Positions 7,587 through 16,014 of a DNA stretch of 64,000 nucleotides are shown here, one piece after another (the first letter of the stretch is position 1; each line of letters starts with the position of its first letter). The notes under the pieces are model-generated. The model was not told the DNA's origin and searched no databases. It saw only the letters and a program-made list of their open reading frames with translations. The stretch comes from Nannocystis sp. GTDB lineage: Bacteria; Myxococcota_A; Polyangia; Nannocystales; Nannocystaceae. The stretch spans positions 248,001-312,000 of the forward strand of contig NZ_JADJNN010000004.1 in NCBI RefSeq assembly GCF_016714285.1, written 5' to 3'. The position numbers and the translations under genes are program-made.

Positions 7587-10298
7587 ATGCCCGACCCGCA
7601 GCCTGACCCGCAGCACCCGCACCGCGGCCCAGGTGCCCGCCTCACTGGCTTCACCGGCTTCATCACGGGCTTCATCACGGGCCGCCCCGCGCTCATCGTC
7701 GTCCTCGCGCTGCTGCTCGGCGTCCTCGCCTTCCAGGGCGCGCGCCGCCTCGGCATCAACCAGGAGCTGCGCGCCATGCTCCCCGACCACGCCCCCAGCG
7801 TGGTCCGCCTCGACGCCGCCGCCGCCCGCCTCGGCAACCAGTCCGACCTCTACGTCACGATCCGCAGCCCCTCGCGCGCCGCCAACATCGCCTTCGGCAG
7901 CAAGCTCGCCGCCGCCCTCGAGCAGCGCGACGACATGCGCTACGTCCTGTTCCACCGCGACCCGAGCTTCTTCAAGCAGAACGCCCTCCTCTACGCCAAG
8001 CTCGGCGACCTGCTCGAGATCCGCGCCCGCGTCATCGCGGCGATCCAGGCCCGCGTCCGTCGCGAGCTCAGCGCCTTCCCCGAGGACGAGCCCCCGCTCG
8101 CCGACACCGAGCTCCACCTCGACGAGACCGAGCTGCGCCGCCGCTACCACCTCGAGGACGAGCCCCCCGCCTACTTCGAGGCCGACGAGGGCCGCGTGCT
8201 CGTCGTCCGCGCCCGCCCGACCTACCCCAACACCGACATCGCCCGCGCCCGCGGCCTGTTCGCCGACGTCAACGCGGTCATCGCCGCCACCGACCCCGCC
8301 GCCCACCACCCGGCGATGGACGTCCAGATCGACGGCAGCTACGCCCTCCACACCCGCCTCGCCAGCGACCTCCAGCGCGACATCATCAACGGCAGCCTCG
8401 TCGCCTTCGCCCTGCTCCTGCTGACCGTCGCCGCCTACTTCCGCGGCCTGCGAGCGGTGCCCCTGGTCCTCACCCCGCTGCTCATCTCCGCCTTCACCGC
8501 CCTCGCCTTCGCCGCCGCCGTCTACGGCGAACTGAACCTCGTCAGCGCCTTCATCTTCGCCGTCCAGCTCGGCCTCGGCATCGACTTCGGCACCCACATG
8601 CTCGCCCGCCACCGCGACGAGCTCGCCCGCGGCAGCTCGCACCGCCAGGCCATCGCCACCACGATCGCCACCACCGGCGTGTCGACGGCCGGCGGCGCCC
8701 TCAGCACCGCCTTCTCCTTCCTCCTGCTCGCGCTCGCCGAGTTCCGCGGCTTCACCCAATTCGGCGTCGTCGCCTTCGTCGGCATCCTCGTCGCCTACCT
8801 CGCCGCGATCGTCGTGCTGCCCGCCCTCGTGCTCGTGCTCGACGCCGTGTGGCCATGGAAGGTCCGCAGCAAGCCCCCCGCCGGCAGCTTCAAGCGCAGC
8901 GACCCGCGCCCCGTCCCCGCGCTCGCCCTCACCGTGCTCGCCGCCTGCCTCGGCCTCGGCGTCCTCGGGGCCACCCAGACCGCGAAGATCGGCTTCGAGT
9001 ACGACCTCAACAAGCTCGACGTCCCCGACGACCGCACGGAGGCCGAGCTGGCCCGCACCCGCGAGTTCCGCGGCGCCGTCGGCAAGGTCCAGTCGACCGA
9101 CCCCACCGTCGTCCTCACCGAGGACCTCGCCCAGACCCGCGAGCTGCACCGCCAACTCCAGGCGATCCACGAGCTCCGCCACGACGAGATCGCCGCCATC
9201 ACCGGCCTCCCCCAGCTCACGCAGGACGAAGGCCCGCCGCCGCCCAAGCCCGCCCCGAGGCCCGCCCCGCACGTCGCCGACGACGACCCCGACGACCTCG
9301 AGTTCGAGGTCGAACCCGACGACCCCCGCTTCATCGAGCTCGCCCGCGTCGCCGACGACCACGCCCAGCTCGCCCCCGAGACCCGCGCCGCCCTCGCGCA
9401 CTACGCCCCCGAGCGCCTGCGCGAGATGGACGACCTGCTCGCCAGCGTCCTCTCGATCTACACCTTCATCCCCGAGCTGCAGGCCGAGAAGCTCGCGGTC
9501 ATCCGCGACATCCGCAGCCGCATCGACAAGAAGCGCGGCTCCCTCAGCGACGACGACACCCGCAAGCTCGCCACCTGGGACCGCTACCTCGAGGTCGATC
9601 GCCCGGTCGAGGTCGCCGACCTGCCCGCCTGGGTCCGCGTCCAGTTCACCGACATGGACGGCCAGGTCGGCCGCTTCGTCGCCCTCTGGCACGTCGGCCC
9701 CACCGCCGACTACGTCCACGCCAAGCGCATCCACGAGGCCTTCGACACCCTGGACACCAGCCGCGGCCCGGTCCCCGCCGTCGCCAACTACTACGTCATC
9801 CCCGAGATCGTCGACACCATCGCCGGCGACGGCCCCCTCGTCATCAGCGCCGTGTTCGGCGTCCTCATCCTCACCGCCTTCCTCATGTTCCGCCGCGTCG
9901 GCCAGACGCTGTTCGTCCTGCTCACCGTCGTCCTCGCCCTGCTCTGGCTCGCCGGCCTGTTCGTCCTGCTCGGCTGGAAGCTCAACCTCTTCAACCTCAT
10001 CGCCCTCCCCCTGCTCATCGGCATGGGCCAGGACGACAGCCTCCACATCATCCACCGCTACCGCGAGGAGGGCCCCGGCAGCCTCCGCTTCGTCCTCCGC
10101 GAGACCGGCGGCGCCGTGTTCCTCACCACCCTCACCACCGTCATCGGCTTCTCCAGCATGCTCTTCGTCCAGCACCAGGGCCTGCGCTCGCTCGGCTGGA
10201 CCGCCTGCATCGGCATGACCTTCTGCCTCATCAGCTCGCTGCTGGTCGTCCCCTCCGCCCTGCGCATCAGCGAGTGGCTGACCGCGCGCCGCCGCTGA
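7587..10298 (+). CDS. MMPL/RND family transporter
   Basis: A 903-residue membrane protein with the two-fold RND layout: an N-terminal helix (about residues 25-50), a periplasmic loop of about 200 residues, five or six helices (about 265-415), a helix near 445, a second large periplasmic domain (about 470-745) and a final helix bundle (about 750-895). MMPL signatures include IFAVQLGLGIDFGTHMLARH in the first half and LPLLIGMGQDDSLHIIHRY in the second. The family exports lipids, hopanoids or other hydrophobic molecules using proton motive force; cargo here is unknown. The second loop holds an acidic, Pro-rich insertion (EGPPPPKPAPRP...DDDPDDLE). TATAAG at 7570-7575 ends 11 bases before ATG 7587, suggesting a very short or absent leader. 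Confidence 0.9.
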   Translation: MPDPQPDPQHPHRGPGARLTGFTGFITGFITGRPALIVVLALLLGVLAFQGARRLGINQELRAMLPDHAPSVVRLDAAAARLGNQSDLYVTIRSPSRAANIAFGSKLAAALEQRDDMRYVLFHRDPSFFKQNALLYAKLGDLLEIRARVIAAIQARVRRELSAFPEDEPPLADTELHLDETELRRRYHLEDEPPAYFEADEGRVLVVRARPTYPNTDIARARGLFADVNAVIAATDPAAHHPAMDVQIDGSYALHTRLASDLQRDIINGSLVAFALLLLTVAAYFRGLRAVPLVLTPLLISAFTALAFAAAVYGELNLVSAFIFAVQLGLGIDFGTHMLARHRDELARGSSHRQAIATTIATTGVSTAGGALSTAFSFLLLALAEFRGFTQFGVVAFVGILVAYLAAIVVLPALVLVLDAVWPWKVRSKPPAGSFKRSDPRPVPALALTVLAACLGLGVLGATQTAKIGFEYDLNKLDVPDDRTEAELARTREFRGAVGKVQSTDPTVVLTEDLAQTRELHRQLQAIHELRHDEIAAITGLPQLTQDEGPPPPKPAPRPAPHVADDDPDDLEFEVEPDDPRFIELARVADDHAQLAPETRAALAHYAPERLREMDDLLASVLSIYTFIPELQAEKLAVIRDIRSRIDKKRGSLSDDDTRKLATWDRYLEVDRPVEVADLPAWVRVQFTDMDGQVGRFVALWHVGPTADYVHAKRIHEAFDTLDTSRGPVPAVANYYVIPEIVDTIAGDGPLVISAVFGVLILTAFLMFRRVGQTLFVLLTVVLALLWLAGLFVLLGWKLNLFNLIALPLLIGMGQDDSLHIIHRYREEGPGSLRFVLRETGGAVFLTTLTTVIGFSSMLFVQHQGLRSLGWTACIGMTFCLISSLLVVPSALRISEWLTARRR

Positions 10299-10314
10299 CC
10301 CCGAGACTGGCGCC

Positions 10315-11172
10315 TCAGTTCGCGCACACCAGGAACCAGTCGAACTCCGCCAGCCCGACCCCGTAGCCGCCGATCGACGCGGTCCCGCTCATCAGCTGGT
10401 CGTCCTGCGCCATCAGCATCGCCTGGCCGTCGACCGCGGCCTGCAGCCCCGTCCCGTGCACCCGCAACGACAGCGTGTACCAGGCCTGCACATCGACCGC
10501 GAACGGCGTGTTGTCCAGCCCCGCCACCTGCCCCCCGACCACCCGGCCAAGCTGCAGGTCCTGCGCCGGATGCATCGTCGCGTAGTAGTAGGAGAACCCG
10601 GGCAGCGCCTCGCTGGTCCGCAGCCGCAGCGTCGCAAAGCCCGCCGTCACCCGCACCCGCGTGTACGCCGTGGCGTCGGCCCAGCTCTCCATCGTGCTCG
10701 CAAAGGTGCTCTGCCCCTTGTCGGTCCCCGCGGTCACGGTCCCCGACTTCTGGTTCCAGGCCCATGATCCCGAGAGATTGAGCACGCTCGCCGGGTCCTC
10801 GGAGAAGTCGGTATAGAACAGCGGCGTACAGCCCGGCACCGGCAGCTCCGGGATGCCACCGCTGGTCCCACCGGTGCTGCCCTCCGCGCCGCCCGTCGTC
10901 GCCGTCGTCCCCGCCGTGACCGTCGTGCCCGTCGTGGCCATCACGTCGCTCGTGCTCACCACCTCACCGCTGCTCAGCGTCACCGTCGAGGTCGGCTCCG
11001 GCCCGCCGCTCGTCCCGCCCGTCCCCGTCACCACCGGCCCGCCACTGCTCGAGCTGCCCCCCCCGGTGCTCGCGCTCGTGCTGCCCACCGCGCCGACCGT
11101 CACGCTCCCCGGATCGACGAAACAGCCGCAAAGCGATCCCAGGAGCCCCAACAAGCGCAGACACAACCGCAT
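10315..11172 (-). CDS. Lipoprotein with C-terminal LamG/concanavalin-like domain
   Basis: Start ATG 11172 gives a 285-residue protein with a good lipoprotein signal (MRLCLRLLGLLGSLCGC, two candidate Cys near residues 15-17) followed by a Ser/Thr/Gly tether to about residue 110. The last 170 residues (FYTDFSEDPASVLNLSGSW ... FDWFLVCAN) have the spacing of a single jelly-roll LamG/3-keto-disaccharide hydrolase-like domain, which commonly binds or trims glycans. No catalytic residues can be assigned. The gene is convergent with the MMPL gene, 16 bases away, and lies downstream of the M61 peptidase on the same strand with 66 bases between them, so co-transcription is possible. Confidence 0.75.
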   Translation of the reverse strand: MRLCLRLLGLLGSLCGCFVDPGSVTVGAVGSTSASTGGGSSSSGGPVVTGTGGTSGGPEPTSTVTLSSGEVVSTSDVMATTGTTVTAGTTATTGGAEGSTGGTSGGIPELPVPGCTPLFYTDFSEDPASVLNLSGSWAWNQKSGTVTAGTDKGQSTFASTMESWADATAYTRVRVTAGFATLRLRTSEALPGFSYYYATMHPAQDLQLGRVVGGQVAGLDNTPFAVDVQAWYTLSLRVHGTGLQAAVDGQAMLMAQDDQLMSGTASIGGYGVGLAEFDWFLVCAN

Positions 11173-11238
11173 CACGCCCCCTCTCGCCACCGACGACGGC
11201 CCCGACCACTGCAGTGACTGCCCCGACCACTTCACCGC

Positions 11239-13290
11239 CTACTGCGCCTTCGCCGGCTTCTTCGCCTTCTTCGTCTTCTTGCCCTTCGCCCCGCTCGCCG
11301 GCGTGGTCGTCGGCGCCGCGTCCTCGACCACCGTCGGGTCGGTCGTGAACAGCCGCAGCGCCGCCTCGCGCAGCTGGTCGTTCGACCCGGGCGCCGCGGC
11401 CGTCTGCGCGACGAAGCCGAGCCACGCCTGCCGCGTCAACTTCTGCTCGTAGCTGACACTCGCCAGCGAGCTGACCTTGTACTGCGTCACCGCGGCCGTC
11501 ACCGGCACCACCGTCTTCGTCAACATTCGCGGCCCGCGCAGCAGCGTGAAGGTGTGCTTGCTGCCCCCGGCCATCGCCTTGATCTGCTTCGGCGCGTCCC
11601 TGGCCGTGACCTTGAGCCCGTCGATCGCCACCAGCACGTCGCCGTTGCTGAGCCCCGCCTTCTCCGCCGGCCCGTCCGCGCGCACCAGGTCGAGCACCGC
11701 CGCGAGGTCCCCCGGCCGCTCCGTGATCGTCGCCTCGATGTCCCCCCCGGACTCGCCCTGCGACTGCTCGACGCGGTAGCCCGCCAGCCCGAGGTGGCGG
11801 TTGTAGTCGATCTCGTCGAAGCCGTGCACGTAGCGGCGAAACAGGTCCGAGATCTCGGTGCCCGCCGCCCCGCCCTGCGACACGAAGATCTGCTCGAGCT
11901 CCGCCGGCCCGAGCCCCGTGCCGAGCCGCAGGTGCCGCGCCCACAGCTCGCGCATCACCGTGTCGACGCTGCGCTGCCCGCCAGAGATTCGCCGGATCTC
12001 GAGGTCCAGCACCGCCGCGATCAGCATGCCCTTCCCGTAGTAGTCGACGTAGCTGTTGCCCGCGTCCTCCGGCTTCAGCCAGGTCTCCCAGCTGGCCTGC
12101 TCGACCGTCATCGTCTTGCGCCCCGGCGACTCCTGCAGCTTGCGGATCGTCTCCGCCAGGTAGCTCAGCGCGTCCGCCTCGTCGCTGAGCCCCGCCCGCG
12201 CCAGCAGCACCCAGCCGTAGTAGCGGGTGAAGCCCTCCGAGAACCACAGCATGCTCGTGTGGACCTCGCGCTCGTACGCGAAGGGCCCCAGCACCGTCGG
12301 CCGGATCCGCTTCACGTTCCACGCGTGGAACAGCTCGTGCGCCGACAGCCGCAGCAGGCTCCGGTAGCCCTCCGGCTCGCTGAACACGAACGGCTCCGCC
12401 CCGATCACCGTCGAGTTCAGGTGCTCGAGCCCAGCGCGGTTGCCCGGGCGCAGGTGGTAGATGAACGTGTAGTCGTCGAAGGGCACCGCGTCGGGCCCGT
12501 CGCCGAACACCGCGAAGGTCGCCTGGGCGATCTTCGTCAGGTCGGCGATGATCTTCTTCTCGCTGTAGTTCCCGATCCCCGCCATCGCCACGCGAAACTT
12601 GGTCTTGCCGACCGCGAACGGGATCAGGTCCACCTTGCCCGCGTGCACCGGCGAGTCCACCAGCACGTCGTAGTTGGCCGCCCGGTAGCTCTTGCTGGAC
12701 CCCGACCGCGGCAGCGCCGTGATCACCTGCGCCCCCTGCCCCGGCGCGTCCTCGATCTTCAGATCGATCGGCCGGTCCTTGTGCCCGACCGCGTACAGGA
12801 ACAGATACACCCCGTTCCAGAACCCGAACTCGTCGTCCAGGTAGGCCCCCGCGATGCCGTTGTAGCTCCCGCGGTACACCCGGTACTTCACGCGGAACGG
12901 CTGCCCCGCGTGGCTCACCCGCCACGTGATCTCGTCGACCTTCACCACCGGCACCGGCTTGCCCGCCGGCGTCTCGACCACCACCCCACGCAGGTTGCGG
13001 TGCGCCTCCGTCAGCCGATACGCCCCCGGGTTCCACTTCGGCAGCTGCAGGTCGACGCTGTTCCCCGGGATGTCCGAGAAGCCCAGCTCAAGCGCAAACT
13101 CGTGGCGCTCCGGGTCGTCCATCGCCACCCGGTACTGGAACGCCGCCGCCTTGCTCGCCGGCGCAGTCGCAGGCCCAGTCGCAGGCCCAGCTGCAGGCGC
13201 CCCGCCGGCCACCTGCGCCTGCGCCGGCACCGGCGCCCCGAGCAACGCCGCCACCAACCAGACACAACGCTTCCAGGCCTTGGGCTGCAT
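11239..13290 (-). CDS. M61 family metallopeptidase with PDZ domain
   Basis: ATG 13290 gives 683 residues with a signal peptide (CVWLVAALLGAPVPAQAQ). The N-terminal beta domain (about residues 50-250) is followed by the gluzincin core: HELFHAWNVKRIRP near residue 315 (HExxH zinc site) and the third ligand Glu in FSEGFTRYYG about 30 residues on. A PDZ domain sits near residues 530-610 (ADGPAEKAGLSNGDVLVAIDG) and the C-terminus is Lys-rich (KGKKTKKAKKPAK). The family contains glycyl aminopeptidases and is periplasmic or secreted. The longer frame upstream of ATG 13290 has no signal peptide. TATGCT ends 9 bases before this ATG, consistent with a leaderless message. Confidence 0.9.
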   Translation of the reverse strand: MQPKAWKRCVWLVAALLGAPVPAQAQVAGGAPAAGPATGPATAPASKAAAFQYRVAMDDPERHEFALELGFSDIPGNSVDLQLPKWNPGAYRLTEAHRNLRGVVVETPAGKPVPVVKVDEITWRVSHAGQPFRVKYRVYRGSYNGIAGAYLDDEFGFWNGVYLFLYAVGHKDRPIDLKIEDAPGQGAQVITALPRSGSSKSYRAANYDVLVDSPVHAGKVDLIPFAVGKTKFRVAMAGIGNYSEKKIIADLTKIAQATFAVFGDGPDAVPFDDYTFIYHLRPGNRAGLEHLNSTVIGAEPFVFSEPEGYRSLLRLSAHELFHAWNVKRIRPTVLGPFAYEREVHTSMLWFSEGFTRYYGWVLLARAGLSDEADALSYLAETIRKLQESPGRKTMTVEQASWETWLKPEDAGNSYVDYYGKGMLIAAVLDLEIRRISGGQRSVDTVMRELWARHLRLGTGLGPAELEQIFVSQGGAAGTEISDLFRRYVHGFDEIDYNRHLGLAGYRVEQSQGESGGDIEATITERPGDLAAVLDLVRADGPAEKAGLSNGDVLVAIDGLKVTARDAPKQIKAMAGGSKHTFTLLRGPRMLTKTVVPVTAAVTQYKVSSLASVSYEQKLTRQAWLGFVAQTAAAPGSNDQLREAALRLFTTDPTVVEDAAPTTTPASGAKGKKTKKAKKPAKAQ

Positions 13291-13463
13291 ATCGCGGCCA
13301 GCATACCGGAAGCCTCGCACCCCCGTGTAGCGCCCCGCAGCCGCTGGCCTGGAGCCCACGAAGCCCCGCGAGCTCCCCACGCCGCCAGCATCGCCAGCGC
13401 GTGAGCCGTCGCGCCAGTCCGCGACCGCTCGCCACACCGACTGCTGATAAGCTCGCCCGCCCC

Positions 13464-15860
13464 GTGGCCCCGCCCCCGACACCGCCCCCGAACGGCCACC
13501 ACGGCGCCACCACGACCGGCCCCACCACCGAGCTCGCCACCAGCCACGGCGCCACCACCGGCCTCACCCGCCTCGGCGCCGCAGCCCCCCTCGCCGCCCT
13601 CGCCACCCTCGTCGCCCTCGCCATCACAGTCCCGGGCTACCGCGCCCACGGCCTGTGGTCGACCGGCGAGATCAGCGTGCTCCAGCGCGCCCAGGCCGCC
13701 CTCGGCGCAGCTCTCGGCGGCCTCGAGCGCGCCCCGATCCTCCCCGACGCCCTGCGGACGCAGGCCCTCGCCCTCACCGGCGACCCCGCCGCGATCCGCC
13801 TCCCGGGTGCCCTCGCCGCCGCCCTCCTGGTCGGCCTCGCCGTCCTGCTCGCCCGCCGCCTCGGCGCCGCACCCCGCTTCGCCCTCCTCGCCGGCGGCTT
13901 CGCCCTCGCCTTCCCCGTGCTCCAGAGCCAGGCCCGCCTCGCCCTCGGCAACCCGATCGGCGAGCTCGCAGCCACCACGGCCGCCCTCCTCGGCGCCGCC
14001 GCCCTCACCAGCCCCCGCCGCAGCACCGCCCTCGCCCTCGCCCTCGCCACCCTCGCCACCCTCGCCCTCGCCCTCCTCAGCGCCGGCCTGCTCCTCGGCG
14101 TCCTCCTCCCGCTCCTCGCCATCGCCCTCGCCTGGCCCCGCCGCCCGAGCCCGCCCGACCTGTCCCAAGCGCCAGCCAACCTGTCCCAACAGCCAGCCTC
14201 CACCGACCTGTCCAAACAGCCAACCGACCTGTCCCAAGCGCCAGCCAACCTGTCCCAACAGCCAGCCGACCTGTCCCAAGCGCCAGCCCTCGTTCAGCAC
14301 CCGCCACGCTGGCTCGCCGCCCTGCTCGCCGCCGCGATCCTCGGCGTCGTCGGCCTGCTCCTCGCCCTCGCCTACCACCAGGGCGACGGCTGGATCCCCG
14401 CCCTCGCCGCCGCCCGCGACCTCCCGCTGGCCGCGCGCCCCTACTACCGCGACTTCGCGGCCAGCCTGCAGGAGCTCAGCAACCAGCTGTTCCCCTGGCT
14501 GCCCTTGCTCGTCGTCGGCCTGCTCCACCCCGGTCGCGCCCGCTGGCCGGCGCTGTGGCTGCTCGCCGGCCTCGTCCTCGTCAGCGCCTGGTCGCTGCGC
14601 TACGGCCCGACCCCGCTCCCGCTCATCGTCCCCGCCGCCCTCGTCTGCGCCGCCGCCGTCGAGCACCTCCTCGCCCCCAGCACGTCCACCGCCACCCGCC
14701 GCCTCGGCCTCGCCCTCGCCCTCGCCGGCGGCCTCATCCTCGCCAAGGACGCCCGCCGCACCCCCGGATCGATCGGCGCCGTCCTCGTCCACACCCAGAG
14801 CGAGCACAACTACCCCGCCAAAGAGCTCGCCGCCCCCGACCTCCTCGCCCAGCTCGCCCAGCTCGCCGCCCTCGCCGTCCTCCTCGCCGTCCTGACCCGC
14901 CGCCCGGTCCCACCATCAGGCGCGCAGACCCGCCTCCAGCGCCTCCAGGCCCGCCTCCCGCCCTGGCTCCCCGTCGCCCTCCTGCTCGCCACCCTCGCCC
15001 ACCAGGCCCTGCGCTACGGCCACAGCCTGCTGCCCCGCACCTCCGAGCTGCTCTCGCTCCACCGCCCGCTCACCCGCTACGCCGCCTGGCGCGACGCCGG
15101 CGCGCTCATCAGCCCGCTCGCGATCCACCGCATCAGCGACCCCGGCGTCGCCCTCTACGGCCCACCCGCCGCCGGACGCAGCGCCCTCGCCTCCCGCGAC
15201 AGCATACTCACCTGGCTCAAGGGACAGGCGCCCGCCGCCGCCCTGGTCCGCCGCAGCGAGCTCGCCTCGCTCCACGAGCAGGCCCGCGCCGACGGCTGGC
15301 CGCTGTACGTCCTCGACGCCAGCAACCGCGACATCGTCCTCCTCGCCAACACCCTCCCGCCCGGCGCCGTCGACGCCAACCCGATCCTCCGCGTCCTCCG
15401 CGACGCGCCGCCCGAGCTCGCCCACAGCACCCTGGTCCGCTTCGAAGACTTCGTCGAGGTCCTCGGCTGGCAGTGGCACGAGCCGATCGTCCGCGGCCGC
15501 GAGACCACCCTCGAGGTCGCCCTCCACGTCCTCAAGCCACTGATCGCCGGCAGCAAGCTCTACTTCCGCCTCCAGCAGGGCCGCCTCTCACGCATCAACC
15601 CCATGCCCCACGAGCTCGCCGAGGGCCTCTACCCCGCGCAGCACTGGCGCGCCGGCGACTACATCCTCCACCGCTTCACCGTCGCCGTGCCCATGCTCGA
15701 GGTCCTCCCCGGCGCCCACGAGGTCGTGCTCGGCCTGCGCCGCAGCGAGTCGAGCAACTACAAGATCTCGTTCCCCACCACCGACGACCCCGAGCTCGCC
15801 GTCCACTTCCCGGGCAGCAACCACGAGTTCGCCGAGCTCGGCCCCGTCACGGTGTGGTGA
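13464..15860 (+). CDS. Multi-pass membrane protein, glycosyltransferase family 39/ArnT-like
   Basis: The 798-residue protein has about ten hydrophobic segments in two blocks (about residues 35-215 and 280-520) and a C-terminal soluble domain of about 270 residues. The first loop carries a pattern seen in dolichyl-phosphate-sugar transferases (GEISVLQRAQAALGA then RLPGALAAALLVGLAVLLARRLG), and the C-terminal half has the alternating polar character of the GT-C periplasmic domain. Assignment is therefore at fold level; donor and acceptor are unknown. GTG 13464 was chosen because GATAAG ends 12 bases before it. Residues 233-275 are a heptapeptide array (DLSQAPA/NLSQQPA) made of six tandem palindrome copies, placed in a cytosolic loop between helices. 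Confidence 0.6.
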   Translation: MAPPPTPPPNGHHGATTTGPTTELATSHGATTGLTRLGAAAPLAALATLVALAITVPGYRAHGLWSTGEISVLQRAQAALGAALGGLERAPILPDALRTQALALTGDPAAIRLPGALAAALLVGLAVLLARRLGAAPRFALLAGGFALAFPVLQSQARLALGNPIGELAATTAALLGAAALTSPRRSTALALALATLATLALALLSAGLLLGVLLPLLAIALAWPRRPSPPDLSQAPANLSQQPASTDLSKQPTDLSQAPANLSQQPADLSQAPALVQHPPRWLAALLAAAILGVVGLLLALAYHQGDGWIPALAAARDLPLAARPYYRDFAASLQELSNQLFPWLPLLVVGLLHPGRARWPALWLLAGLVLVSAWSLRYGPTPLPLIVPAALVCAAAVEHLLAPSTSTATRRLGLALALAGGLILAKDARRTPGSIGAVLVHTQSEHNYPAKELAAPDLLAQLAQLAALAVLLAVLTRRPVPPSGAQTRLQRLQARLPPWLPVALLLATLAHQALRYGHSLLPRTSELLSLHRPLTRYAAWRDAGALISPLAIHRISDPGVALYGPPAAGRSALASRDSILTWLKGQAPAAALVRRSELASLHEQARADGWPLYVLDASNRDIVLLANTLPPGAVDANPILRVLRDAPPELAHSTLVRFEDFVEVLGWQWHEPIVRGRETTLEVALHVLKPLIAGSKLYFRLQQGRLSRINPMPHELAEGLYPAQHWRAGDYILHRFTVAVPMLEVLPGAHEVVLGLRRSESSNYKISFPTTDDPELAVHFPGSNHEFAELGPVTVW
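14160..14286. repeat. 21-bp tandem array of six degenerate palindromes in coding sequence
   Basis: Copies start at 14160, 14181, 14208, 14229, 14250 and 14271, mostly 21 bases apart. The left arm CTGTCC is kept while the right arm has drifted to GCCAG. Translated in frame it gives DLSQAPA and NLSQQPA heptads. Confidence 0.85.
15212..15227. repeat. Dispersed palindrome, reverse-oriented coding copy
   Basis: CTGGCTCAAGGGACAG, the reverse complement of CTGTCCCTTGAGCCAG, encodes LTWLKGQA in the soluble domain of the glycosyltransferase-like protein. The same peptide-level form (WLFGQ) recurs at 63978. Confidence 0.6.
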
Positions 15861-15867
15861 GTCCCGC

Positions 15868-15990
15868 CACCGCGACGCCAAAGCCGGCGCCCGCTGCGTA
15901 CCATCAGCCCCGCCACGGGCGACGCCAAAGCCGTCGCCCGCTGCGTGCCATCAGCCCCGCCACGACCACGCCGAAGCTCCACACCGGCGC
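15868..15990. repeat. 47-bp direct repeat upstream of xseA
   Basis: The unit GACGCCAAAGCC...CGCTGCGT..CCATCAG occurs at 15874 and 15921, 47 bases apart, with a partial third copy near 15965. It fills the gap between the membrane protein and the xseA promoter. Confidence 0.7.
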
Positions 15991-16014
15991 CGGACGAGTG
16001 GTATAAGCCCCGCC

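Noticed and set aside
7491..10175. An 894-codon open frame antisense to the MMPL transporter
   Set aside because: Acidic low-complexity shadow; the plus strand encodes a complete transporter.
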